A DNA stretch of 64,000 nt from an uncultured Pseudokineococcus sp. (GTDB lineage: Bacteria; Actinomycetota; Actinomycetes; Actinomycetales; Quadrisphaeraceae): NCBI RefSeq assembly GCF_947495735.1, contig NZ_CANMAA010000005.1, positions 124,001-188,000 of the forward strand, given 5' to 3'. Positions 44,677 to 53,554 of the stretch are shown piece after piece. The notes beneath the pieces are model-generated. The model was not told where the DNA came from. It ran no database searches and saw only the letters and a list, made by a program, of their open reading frames with translations. The position numbers were made by a program, and so were the translations under genes. Position 1 is the first letter of the stretch; each line of letters opens with the position of its first letter.

Positions 44677-45105
44677 TCAGCCGTCGGAGCGACGCGCGCC
44701 GACGCCGACGGCGGCCGCGAGGAGCCAGGCGGCCCCCACGACGACCGAGAGCGCGAGCGGCACGTGCACCGCCAGCGACGCGTGGTCGCCGCTCCAGGCC
44801 TGGAGGAAGGTCAGGCCGAGGAGCACCACGGCGAGGGCGGCGACCCCCCGGCTCCCGCCCGAGCGCAGGTCCACCAGGGCCGCGACCGCGGCCAGGCCCG
44901 ACACCACGTGCAGGACGACGGCGCCGGCGCCGTGCGCCCCCACCGCGGCGCCCGCGCCGAGGAGCTGCCCCGGCCCGAGGAGCTGCCCGGCCGTGACGAA
45001 CTGCGCCACGACCGCGAGGAGCGTGAGCGCCGCGGCGACCTGGAGCCCTCGCCGGGCGGGGGACGGGTGAGCGGCCCGGGGGCTCGCGCTCGTGGTGCCG
45101 GCCAT
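44677..45105 (-). CDS. Small integral membrane protein (four TM)
   Basis: 142 aa, four hydrophobic segments. Confidence 0.7.
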   Translation of the reverse strand: MAGTTSASPRAAHPSPARRGLQVAAALTLLAVVAQFVTAGQLLGPGQLLGAGAAVGAHGAGAVVLHVVSGLAAVAALVDLRSGGSRGVAALAVVLLGLTFLQAWSGDHASLAVHVPLALSVVVGAAWLLAAAVGVGARRSDG

Positions 45106-45190
45106 GGGTGCCTCCTGGGGTCGCCGTCGCCGTGCATCCTCCCTTCGTCCCCGGTCGGCGCGCGGACGGGTCGGCGACCGCGCCGGCCGG

Positions 45191-45226
45191 CAGGGGGGTG
45201 CAGGGCGGCAGGGGGGTGCAGGGCGG
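45191..45226. repeat. 2 x 18-bp perfect tandem repeat upstream of dihydroxyacetone kinase gene
   Basis: CAGGGGGGTGCAGGGCGG twice. Confidence 0.9.
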
Positions 45227-45302
45227 CGCCTTGCCGGGAGCGGGCCCGGCGCCCAGGATCGCCGTGCCGCGCGGTGCCCACTCCGCGCGCGGAGGAGGAG
45301 CA

Positions 45303-47186
45303 GTGAGCGCCCCGTTCGCCCACCCCGACCACGAGCCCGTCGCCCGCGCCGCCGCGGGCTTCGCGCGCGCCCACGCCGACTCCGTCGCGCTGCGCCGCGA
45401 CCCGCTGCACCTGCTGGCGCGCACGCGGCACGCGGGCCGGCGCGTCGGCCTGGTCTCCGGCGGCGGCGCCGGGCACGAGCCCCTGCACGTCGGCTTCCTC
45501 GGCCCGGGCGCGCTGGACGGCGCGGCGCCGGGGATGGTCTTCACCTCCCCGCACAACCGGCAGGTGCTCGAGGCCGGGCGCGCGGCCGCGGGGCCGGACG
45601 GGCTCGTCCTGGTCGTCAAGAACTACACCGGCGACGTCATCAACTTCCGCATCGCCGCAGAGCGCCTGCGCCTGGACGGCGTCGAGGTCGGCGAGGTGCT
45701 CGTCGACGACGACGTCGCCACGGACTCGGCGGACAACGCCGCCGGACGGCGCGGCACGGCGGCGACGGTCGTCGTCGAGAAGCTGCTGGGCGCCGCCGCG
45801 GACGCCGGCCGCGGCGTCGCGGAGCTCGTCGAGCTCGGCACCCGCGTCACCGCGGCGAGCCGCAGCCTGGCCGTGGCCTCGCGCGCGCAGACCGACCCGG
45901 CCACGGGCGAGCCCGCGTTCGCCCTGGGCCCGGACGAGCTGGAGCTGGGCGTCGGCATCCACGGCGAGCGGGCCGAGCGCACGGTGGCCCGCCCTCCGCT
46001 GCCCGAGCTCGTCGAGGACCTCGTCGGCCAGGTGCTCGCCGCCCTGCCGGCCGCCGGCGACGGGGGCGAGGGCGTCCTGGTCCTCGTCAACGGCCTCGGC
46101 GCGACGACCCAGCTCGAGCTCTACGCCGTCCTCGAGGAGGTCGCCGAGGCCCTGGGGCGCCGCGGGGTCGCGGTCGCCGACGCGCTCGCGGGCACCTACG
46201 TGGCGGCGCTGGACATGCACGGCTTCTCGGTGACGCTCACGGCCCTCGAGCCCGGGTGGCTCGACCTCTGGCGGGCCCCGGCGCGCACGCCGGCCCTCCC
46301 CGCGACGGGAGGGGGCCCCGCGGGCGCGGGGAGCGAGGTCGTCGCCGCCCCCTGGGCCGTGCGCGGCGCGGAGGGGGGCGGCCTCGAGGAGGGCGGCGCA
46401 GGGGAGGGCGGCGCAGGGGAGGGCGGCCCCGAGGGGGACAGCCAGGGCGACGAGGGCTCCGGGGACGACGTCCCCGCGCCCGCCGCCGACGGCTCCCAGC
46501 CGCCGGGCGCCTCGGCGCCCGAGCGGGCGCTGCGCCGCTGGGCGGGCGACGTCGAGGTCGCGCACGGCGACCTGACGCGGCTGGACCGGCTCGCGGGGGA
46601 CGGCGACTTCGGCGACAACATCCGCGGCGGCCTGCGCCGCGTCGTCGCCCGCCTCGACGAGGAGCCGGCCGACGCCCGCACGGGCGCCGAGGCGCTGGCC
46701 CTGGCGGGGGAGGTCTTCCTGGACGAGGTCGGCGGGACGAGCGGTCCGCTCGTCGGCCTGCTCCTCGCGCAGCTGGCCGCTGCGGTGGAGCGCGCCGGCG
46801 GTCACGACGACGACGGGGAGGCCTGGGGCTCGGGCCTGCGCGGGGGCCTCGCGGCCGTCCAGCGCGTCGGCGGCGCCCAGCCCGGCGACCGCACGCTCGT
46901 GGACGCGCTCGAGCCGGCGGCCCGGGCGCTGGAGGGCGGCGGGTCCCTGGCGGACGGCGCCGCGGCCGCGGCCGAGGGGGCCCGCAGCACGACGGACGTG
47001 CGGGCCCGGCGAGGGCGGGCCGCCTACCTCGGCGACCGCGTCGTCGGCGTCCCCGACCCCGGTGCCGTCGCGCTCGCGATGCTGCTGCGCGCGGCGGCCG
47101 GCACCGTCGCCGGCGCCGGCGCGCAGGACGAGGGTGCGGGCGACCTCGTCGACGCGATGCTGGCCACGGACCCCGCGGGCGGCTGA
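45303..47186 (+). CDS. Dihydroxyacetone kinase family, fused DhaK-DhaL
   Basis: VGLVSGGGAGHEPLHVGFLG...LVVKNYTGDVINF...MHGFSVTLTAL...GDGDFGDNIRGGLRRV...TSGPLVGLLL. Confidence 0.93.
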   Translation: MSAPFAHPDHEPVARAAAGFARAHADSVALRRDPLHLLARTRHAGRRVGLVSGGGAGHEPLHVGFLGPGALDGAAPGMVFTSPHNRQVLEAGRAAAGPDGLVLVVKNYTGDVINFRIAAERLRLDGVEVGEVLVDDDVATDSADNAAGRRGTAATVVVEKLLGAAADAGRGVAELVELGTRVTAASRSLAVASRAQTDPATGEPAFALGPDELELGVGIHGERAERTVARPPLPELVEDLVGQVLAALPAAGDGGEGVLVLVNGLGATTQLELYAVLEEVAEALGRRGVAVADALAGTYVAALDMHGFSVTLTALEPGWLDLWRAPARTPALPATGGGPAGAGSEVVAAPWAVRGAEGGGLEEGGAGEGGAGEGGPEGDSQGDEGSGDDVPAPAADGSQPPGASAPERALRRWAGDVEVAHGDLTRLDRLAGDGDFGDNIRGGLRRVVARLDEEPADARTGAEALALAGEVFLDEVGGTSGPLVGLLLAQLAAAVERAGGHDDDGEAWGSGLRGGLAAVQRVGGAQPGDRTLVDALEPAARALEGGGSLADGAAAAAEGARSTTDVRARRGRAAYLGDRVVGVPDPGAVALAMLLRAAAGTVAGAGAQDEGAGDLVDAMLATDPAGG

Positions 47187-47253
47187 CCCGCGGGCCGTCG
47201 ACCTCGCGTCCGTCGACCTCGCGTCCGGGGCCGGCGACCCCGGGCCCCGGACG

Positions 47254-47293
47254 CACGAGCGGCCGCGTCCTGGGGAGGACGCGGCCGCTCGTG
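47254..47293. terminator. Perfect 17-bp-stem hairpin between convergent genes
   Basis: CACGAGCGGCCGCGTCC-TGGGGA-GGACGCGGCCGCTCGTG. Confidence 0.85.
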
Positions 47294-47322
47294 GGGGCCC
47301 CGCGCGGTGCGGGGCGGGTGGG

Positions 47323-47790
47323 TCAGGAGCCGGTGGGGATCTCGACGTCGGTCGGGACCTGGTCGCGGAGCTGCTCCACGCGCTGCTCCAGGCGCTCGAC
47401 GGCCTGGTCGTCGTTCAGGAACGTCGAGACGCCGATGACGCCGAGCAGGCCGAGCAGCAGCACCAGCACCGACATGACGAGCCCGGCGATGGCCAGGCCC
47501 TTGCCGGTGACGCCGCGGCGCTTGGTCATCGTGAGGCCGGCGACGCCCAGGAGGATGCCGATGACCGCGAGGACCAGGGCGAGGGGCGCCAGGACCAGCG
47601 TCAGGAAGCTCAGCAGCGCCGAGAGCCCGAAGACGAGCGCGAACGTGGCCGCGGCGCTGGTCTTGGCGGGCTTGGGCTCGCGGACGTCGTCACGCTCGGT
47701 GAGGCGCGCGTCGTGGCGACGCGCGTCCTTCTCGTCGTGGCGACGAGCGCCGCGGTCGTCGGGGCGGGGCTCGTGGACGGGCTGGGCCAT
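47323..47790 (-). CDS. DUF4190-like small membrane protein
   Basis: AATFALVFGLSALLSFLTLVLAPLALVLAVIGILLGVAGL...GKGLAIAGLVMSVLVLLLGLLG. Confidence 0.65.
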   Translation of the reverse strand: MAQPVHEPRPDDRGARRHDEKDARRHDARLTERDDVREPKPAKTSAAATFALVFGLSALLSFLTLVLAPLALVLAVIGILLGVAGLTMTKRRGVTGKGLAIAGLVMSVLVLLLGLLGVIGVSTFLNDDQAVERLEQRVEQLRDQVPTDVEIPTGS

Positions 47791-48220
47791 GGAGGCTCCT
47801 CAGGAGAAGGTGGTGGGGCTGCCGCTCAGCGCGGGGGGGACTCCCGGTCGCGGGAGTCACCGCACGGCCGCTGCTTGGCGCGCGCTTACACCGGAAACTA
47901 CGGGCTGACCTGCGACGGCGCACCTCAGAGCGGGCCCGCCCCGGCCGGTCCGTCGCCCGCCGGTCGCCGTCGGCGACGGGGCTCCAGGGACAGACCCGGA
48001 CGAGCTGTCCGCGGGGCCGACCCTCCGGGAGTCGGGCCGCAGGTGCTCACTGGAGGGTGTCCAGTGTGCTCGGGGCCGTTGACGCCCGCGGCGGGCGACT
48101 CGTACTTTCCGTCGTGCGCTCACCGAGCGTCATGACCGCGACGTTGCGTCATCTCCGGCGTCGTGATCGGTCCTGGCCGAGCCCGGACGTCCCCGGCTCA
48201 CGCACCCCCGAAGAGGCCCC

Positions 48221-49417
48221 GTGACCCAGCACGCCACCTGCGCCCCCCGGTCCGTCCTGCGCACCCCGCTCGTCGCCGTCGCCGCGGCCGCCCTGGGCCT
48301 CGCCGCAGCGGGCCCCGCGGCGGCCGCCCCGCCGCAGCAGGCGCTCGTCGCCGTCCAGTCCGCCGGGGCGGAGGCCATCGAGGGCAGCTACATCGTCACG
48401 CTCACCGGCGGCGCCGACGCGGAGGCCGTCGCCGAGGACCTCGGCGTCGTCCCCGACGAGGTCTACGACGTGGTCGTGGACGGGTTCGCCGCCGACCTCG
48501 ACGCCGCCGAGCTCGCCGAGTTGCAGCGCGACCCCGACGTCCTCGCCATCGAGGAGGACGCGGTCGTGACGCTCGACGCGACGCAGCGCGTCGCCGTCGG
48601 CGGCGGCCTCTACGGGCTCGACCGCATCGACCAGCGGAACCGTCCGCTCTCGGGCACCTACACCTACGGGACGACGGCGTCCGGGGTGACGGCGTACGTC
48701 ATCGACACCGGCATCGCCACCGCGCACCCCGACTTCGGGGGCCGCGCGAGCAACGTCTACGACGCGCTCGGCGGGAACGGCCAGGACTGCAACGGCCACG
48801 GCACCCACGTCGCCGGGACGGTCGGCGGGGCGACCCACGGCGTCGCCAAGGGCGTCCGGCTGCGCGGCCTGCGCGTGCTCGGCTGCGACGGCAGCGGCAG
48901 CACCTCCGGGATCATCGCGGCCGTCGACTGGGTGCGCGCCAACGCGGCGAAGCCGGCCGTGGCCAACATGAGCCTCGGCGGCGGGTACTCCGCCGCCCTC
49001 AACCGCGCCGTGGACTCCCTGGCTGCCTCCGGGGTCTCGGTCGCCGTGGCGGCGGGCAACGAGAACCAGGACGCGTGCGGCGTCTCGCCGGCCTCGGCCG
49101 CCGGGGCGCTCACCGTCGCGGCCTCCGACAAGGCGGACGCCCGGGCGTCCTTCTCCAACTACGGCTCGTGCGCCGAGATCTACGCGCCCGGCGTCGACAT
49201 CACCTCGACCTGGCTCTCGGGGGGCACGCGCACCATCAGCGGCACGTCGATGGCGAGCCCGCACGTGGCCGGCGCCATGGCGCTGGTCAAGGCGCGCTAC
49301 GGCGACCTGCCGAGCAGCGAGGTGAGCGCCACCCTGGTGCAGGGCGCGACGACGGGCGTCATCTCCCGCAACGTCGGCTCGACCCCGAACCGGCTGCTGT
49401 TCAAGGGCAGCCTCTGA
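48221..49417 (+). CDS. S8 family serine peptidase (subtilisin-like, I9 propeptide)
   Basis: GSYIVTL...; [45 protein letters not shown]: complete Asp/His/Ser triad. Confidence 0.96.
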   Translation: MTQHATCAPRSVLRTPLVAVAAAALGLAAAGPAAAAPPQQALVAVQSAGAEAIEGSYIVTLTGGADAEAVAEDLGVVPDEVYDVVVDGFAADLDAAELAELQRDPDVLAIEEDAVVTLDATQRVAVGGGLYGLDRIDQRNRPLSGTYTYGTTASGVTAYVIDTGIATAHPDFGGRASNVYDALGGNGQDCNGHGTHVAGTVGGATHGVAKGVRLRGLRVLGCDGSGSTSGIIAAVDWVRANAAKPAVANMSLGGGYSAALNRAVDSLAASGVSVAVAAGNENQDACGVSPASAAGALTVAASDKADARASFSNYGSCAEIYAPGVDITSTWLSGGTRTISGTSMASPHVAGAMALVKARYGDLPSSEVSATLVQGATTGVISRNVGSTPNRLLFKGSL

Positions 49418-49432
49418 CGGCACCGCGCCCTC

Positions 49433-49487
49433 CCGGTCACCGGGCGTTCGCCGGACGCCCGGTGACCGGTGGCCCGCCGGCCACCGG
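49433..49487. terminator. Two overlapping perfect hairpins
   Basis: CCGGTCACCGGGCGT-TCGCCGG-ACGCCCGGTGACCGG and CCGGTGGCC-CGCC-GGCCACCGG, sharing 4 nt. Confidence 0.7.
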
Positions 49488-49508
49488 GGGCGGGCTACAC
49501 CTGCTCCC

Positions 49509-51076
49509 ATGAGCGCCGTCGTGCCCGTCACCCCCGTGGAGCGCCGCCGCTTCCTCGCCGCGGTCGGCGGCGTCGCCGGTCTGGCCGCCGCCGCGCAGGT
49601 CGTGGGGGAGGGGTCGGCCTCGGCCTCCGTCGTCGACCGCGAGGACCCGTTCACCCTCGGCATCGCCTCGGGCGACCCGGCCCCGGACGGGTTCGTGCTG
49701 TGGACCCGCCTGGCGCCGAGGCCCTTCGAGGTGCGCGGCGGATGCCCGCGCGCGCCCGCAGCGTCTCGTGGCGCGTGGCCCGCGACGAGGCCATGACGGA
49801 GGTCGTGCGCACCGGCCGGGTGTACGCCACCCCCGAGCTCGGCCACTCCGTCCACGCGGAGGTCGCGGGGCTCGAGCCGGGCCGGGAGTACGGGTACCAG
49901 TTCCGCTCCGCGGGCCACCTGTCGCCCGTGGGCTGCACGCGCACCCTGCCCGCCGCCGGGTCCCCGGTCTCGCGGATGTCCTTCGCGTTCGTCTCCTGCC
50001 AGGACTACGCGAGCGGCTACTACCCGTCCTACCGGCAGATCGCCGAGGACGACGTCGACCTGGTCGTGCACCTGGGCGACTACGTCTACGAGGGCGCGAT
50101 CGCGGCGACGGCCGGTCTGCGGGGCACCCCCGTGCCCGAGCCCGCCCGGCCCGCGCCGCGGACCCTCGAGCAGTGGCGCCTGCGGTACGCCCTGTACAAG
50201 ACCGACCCCCAGCTGCAGGCGGCGCACGCGCGTCACCCCTTCGTCGTCACCTGGGACGACCACGAGGTGCAGAACGACTACGCGGGCGAGCTGTCGCAGT
50301 ACGAGGGCGACATCTCGGCCCTGAGGGCCGCCGCGTACCAGGCCTACTACGAGCACCAGCCGCTGCGGCGCTCGTCCATCCCCACGTCCGCCGGGATGCA
50401 GCTGTTCCGCCGCCTCCACTACGGCGACCTGGTGCAGCTCGACCTGCTCGACGGCCGCCAGTACCGCGACGTCCCCCCGTGCGGCTGGGGCGAGGCGCAG
50501 GCCTGCGCGGCGGCCTACGACCCGGCCGTCACCATGCTCGGCCACCCGCAGGAGCGGTGGCTGGAGGCGGGCCTCGCCGCCTCGACCGCGCGCTGGAACG
50601 TGCTCGGCAACAACGTGATGGTGGCTCGCCTCGACCACGACGGGGAGGCCGGCGAGCTGCTCTGGAACGACGCCTGGGACGGCTACCCCGCAGCGCGGAC
50701 GCGCCTGACCTCGCACATCGCCGACGCCGGTGTGCGCAACGCGGTCTTCGTCACCGGGGACTGGCACTCGACCTTCGTCAACGACGTCCGCCGCGACTTC
50801 GACGTCCCGGACTCACCGGTCGTGGCGACCGAGTTCGTGGGGACGTCGGTCTCCACCAACGGGGACCGGCCCGTGTACGGGCCGATGATCGGCTTCAACC
50901 CGCACATCCGCTTCTTCGACGGCGACCGCCGCGGCTACGTGCGGTGCACCCTCGACCGCGACCTGTGGCGGACCGACCTCGTGATGAGCACGACGGTCAG
51001 CACGCCCGAGGCGCCGTCGTACGTCCTCGCCTCCTTCGTCGTCGAGGACGGAGTGCCGGGCGCGCAGCGCGTCTGA
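49509..51076 (+). pseudogene. PhoD-like alkaline phosphatase with single-base frameshift near 49740
   Basis: Frame 3 encodes Tat-like ERRRFLAAVGG...PFTLGIASGDPAPDGFVLWTRLAPRPFEVRGG; frame 2 continues MPARARSVSWRVARDEAM...VVHLGDYVYE...WDDHEVQNDY. Confidence 0.85.
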
Positions 51077-51090
51077 CCCGTCCCCCAGCG

Positions 51091-51124
51091 GGAGGGTCAG
51101 CGCGAGCGGAGGGTCAGCGCGAGC
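51091..51124. repeat. 2 x 17-bp tandem duplication over the MerR stop codon
   Basis: GGAGGGTCAGCGCGAGC twice. Confidence 0.9.
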
Positions 51125-51473
51125 GGAGCACGCCGAGGAGCTCCTCGGCCATGGCGACGCGCTCGAGCATCCGCGCGCGGGCGTCCTCGGCCAGGCGCAC
51201 GAACTCCGCGAGCCGGGCCCGCAGCTCGGCCTCCTGCGCCCCCGAGGTGCCGGGCAGCGCGTCGGTGACCTCGAGCAGCTCGCGCATCTGCTCGAGGGTG
51301 AAGCCCAGGGGCTTCATCCGCCGGATCACCATGAGCCGCGCGACGTCGCCCTCGGTGTAGAGCCGGAACCCGCCCTCGCTGCGCGCCGACGGGCGCAGCA
51401 GGTCGACGTCGTCGTAGTGCCGCAGCGTGTGCAGCGACAGGCCGGTGCGCTCGGCGACCTGGCCGATCTGCAT
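51114..51473 (-). CDS. MerR family transcriptional regulator
   Basis: MQIGQVAERTGLSLHTLRHYDDVDLLRPSARSEGGFRLYTEGDVARLMVIRRMKPLGFTLEQM. Confidence 0.93.
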   Translation of the reverse strand: MQIGQVAERTGLSLHTLRHYDDVDLLRPSARSEGGFRLYTEGDVARLMVIRRMKPLGFTLEQMRELLEVTDALPGTSGAQEAELRARLAEFVRLAEDARARMLERVAMAEELLGVLRSR

Positions 51474-51526
51474 CGGGCGCGTCCCGCCGCCGGCGCCCCC
51501 CTCGGGGGCACCGGGGCGCCCGGCGC

Positions 51527-53275
51527 TCAGTGCCCCGCCCCGAGGTGGCCGGCGAGCTGCTCGTGCCGGCGGGCGCTGTGCTCGTCGAGCCCCGTGATCG
51601 TCACGGTCTTGCCGCGGGAGGCGTACTTGGTCTCGATGGCGTCGAGCGTGGCGACGGTGGAGGCGTCCCAGACGTTGGCGCCGGACAGGTCGATGACGAC
51701 GTTGCGGGGGTCGTCCACGTAGTCGAACTGGTGGACCAGGTCGTTGCTGGAGGCGAAGAACAGCTGCCCGGTGACGGCGTAGACGCGGGTGTCCTCGTCG
51801 GGGGTCGAGATCTCGGTGACCTCGGTCAGGTGCGCGACGCGGCGGGCGAACAGCGTCATCGCCACGAGCACCCCGACGACGACGCCGTAGGCGAGGTTGT
51901 GCGTGAGCACCGTGACGGCCACGGTCGAGAGCATCACCAGCGTCTCCGAGCGGGGCATCCGGCGCAGGGTGGCGGGTCGGACGCTGTGCCAGTCGAAGGT
52001 GCCCACGGAGACCATGACCATCACGGCCACGAGGGCGGCCATCGGGATGATGCCCACGAGGTCGCCGAGGACGACGACGAGCAGGAGCAGGAAGACGCCG
52101 GCGAGGAACGTGGAGATCCGGGTGCGGGCGCCGGAGGACTTCACGTTGATCATGGTCTGGCCGATCATCGCGCAGCCGCCCATGCCGCCGAAGAAGCCGG
52201 TGACGATGTTGGCCCCGCCCTGGCCCCAGGCCTCGCGGGTCTTGTTGGAGCCGGTGTCGGTGACGTCGTCGACGAGCTTGGCCGTCATCAGCGACTCGAG
52301 CAGCCCGACCACGGCGACGGCCGCGGCGTAGGGGGCGATGACCTGCAGCGTCTCCACCGAGAACGGCACGTCCGGGAGCAGCAGGGACGGCAGGTCGGAG
52401 GGCAGCTCGCCCTGGTCGCCGACGTCCGGGACGGCCACCGAGGCCAGGACGACGAAGCCGGTCAGGGCCACGATGGCGACCAGCGGCGCCGGCACGGCGG
52501 TGGTCAGCCGCGGCAGCAGCACCATCACGGCGATCCCGACGGCGACCATCGGGTAGACCACCCACGGCACGTCGCGCAGGTAGGGGAGCTGCGAGGAGAA
52601 GATCAGGATCGCCAGGGCGTTGACGAAGCCCACCATCACGCTGCGCGGGATGAAGCCCATCAGCCGCGCGACGCCGGCCAGGCCCAGCACGACCTGGATG
52701 ACCCCGCCGAGGACCACGGCGGCGAAGAGGTACTGGACCCCCTGCTCGCGCACCAGCGGCGCGATGACGAGGGCCGTGGCGCCGGTGGCCGCCGAGATCA
52801 TCGCCGGTCGGCCGCCGAGGAACGAGATCGTCACGGCCATGGTGAACGAGGCGAAGAGCCCGAGCCGCGGGTCGACGCCGGCGATGATCGAGAAGGCGAT
52901 GGCCTCCGGGATGAGCGCCAGGGCGACGACGAGGCCGGCGAGGACCTCGATGCGCAGGCGCCGCGGGTCCTTGAGGGCCTCCAGCACCGAGATGCCGCCG
53001 TGCGGACGGCGCGGCGCCGTCACGCGGAGGCGCTCGCCGGCCGGCGCGCCCGGCCCGCGCTCGCCGTCCGACTCCGCTGCCCGCCGCTCTCCCGCCGACG
53101 CCACCAGCCCGCGCTCGTGCGCCGACTCCGTCGGCCCGGGGGGCACCGCGCCGACGGTCGCGCCGTCGGCCGTCGTCGCCGCGGCGAAGGAGCGGGGGGC
53201 TCCGCCGTCGGGGGAGGCGCTCCCGCCGTCCGGGCCGGTGTCGCCGGGGGTGTGGTCGGGCGTGGGCGAGCTCAT
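51527..53275 (-). CDS. SulP family anion permease with STAS domain
   Basis: LEALKDPRRLRIEVLAGLVVALALIPEAIAFSIIAGVDPRLGLFASF...VVIDLSGANVWDASTVATLDAIE. Confidence 0.93.
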   Translation of the reverse strand: MSSPTPDHTPGDTGPDGGSASPDGGAPRSFAAATTADGATVGAVPPGPTESAHERGLVASAGERRAAESDGERGPGAPAGERLRVTAPRRPHGGISVLEALKDPRRLRIEVLAGLVVALALIPEAIAFSIIAGVDPRLGLFASFTMAVTISFLGGRPAMISAATGATALVIAPLVREQGVQYLFAAVVLGGVIQVVLGLAGVARLMGFIPRSVMVGFVNALAILIFSSQLPYLRDVPWVVYPMVAVGIAVMVLLPRLTTAVPAPLVAIVALTGFVVLASVAVPDVGDQGELPSDLPSLLLPDVPFSVETLQVIAPYAAAVAVVGLLESLMTAKLVDDVTDTGSNKTREAWGQGGANIVTGFFGGMGGCAMIGQTMINVKSSGARTRISTFLAGVFLLLLVVVLGDLVGIIPMAALVAVMVMVSVGTFDWHSVRPATLRRMPRSETLVMLSTVAVTVLTHNLAYGVVVGVLVAMTLFARRVAHLTEVTEISTPDEDTRVYAVTGQLFFASSNDLVHQFDYVDDPRNVVIDLSGANVWDASTVATLDAIETKYASRGKTVTITGLDEHSARRHEQLAGHLGAGH

Positions 53276-53554
53276 GCGGATCTCCGTCCTCGGGCGCAGC
53301 GCCGCGGGCGGACGCGCCCGCTCGTCGCGGGAGGCGCGCCGTCACGCCGGTGGGTGCTGCAGGTGGAGGAGCTGGGACGGCCGCTCCGCGCGCCGGGGCG
53401 GCCGGGGTCGCGCGGACCCGTGCGGGGCGGGTCAGCACCAGGTCCGGACCCTACCGTCGCCCGAGGGTCGGGTGGCGCCGCGCCGTCGCGACCAGGCGGG
53501 TGACGGCGGCTGGGGGCGCTGCACCGGAGGCGGGTCCCGGCCGACAGAGGGGGT

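Noticed and set aside
46360-46440. Frameshift or assembly error in the DhaK-DhaL gene
   Set aside because: The 15-bp repeats keep the reading frame and both domains read through cleanly in one frame.
51530-53503. 657-aa + strand ORF over the SulP gene
   Set aside because: Antisense shadow of the SulP permease, no domain motifs.
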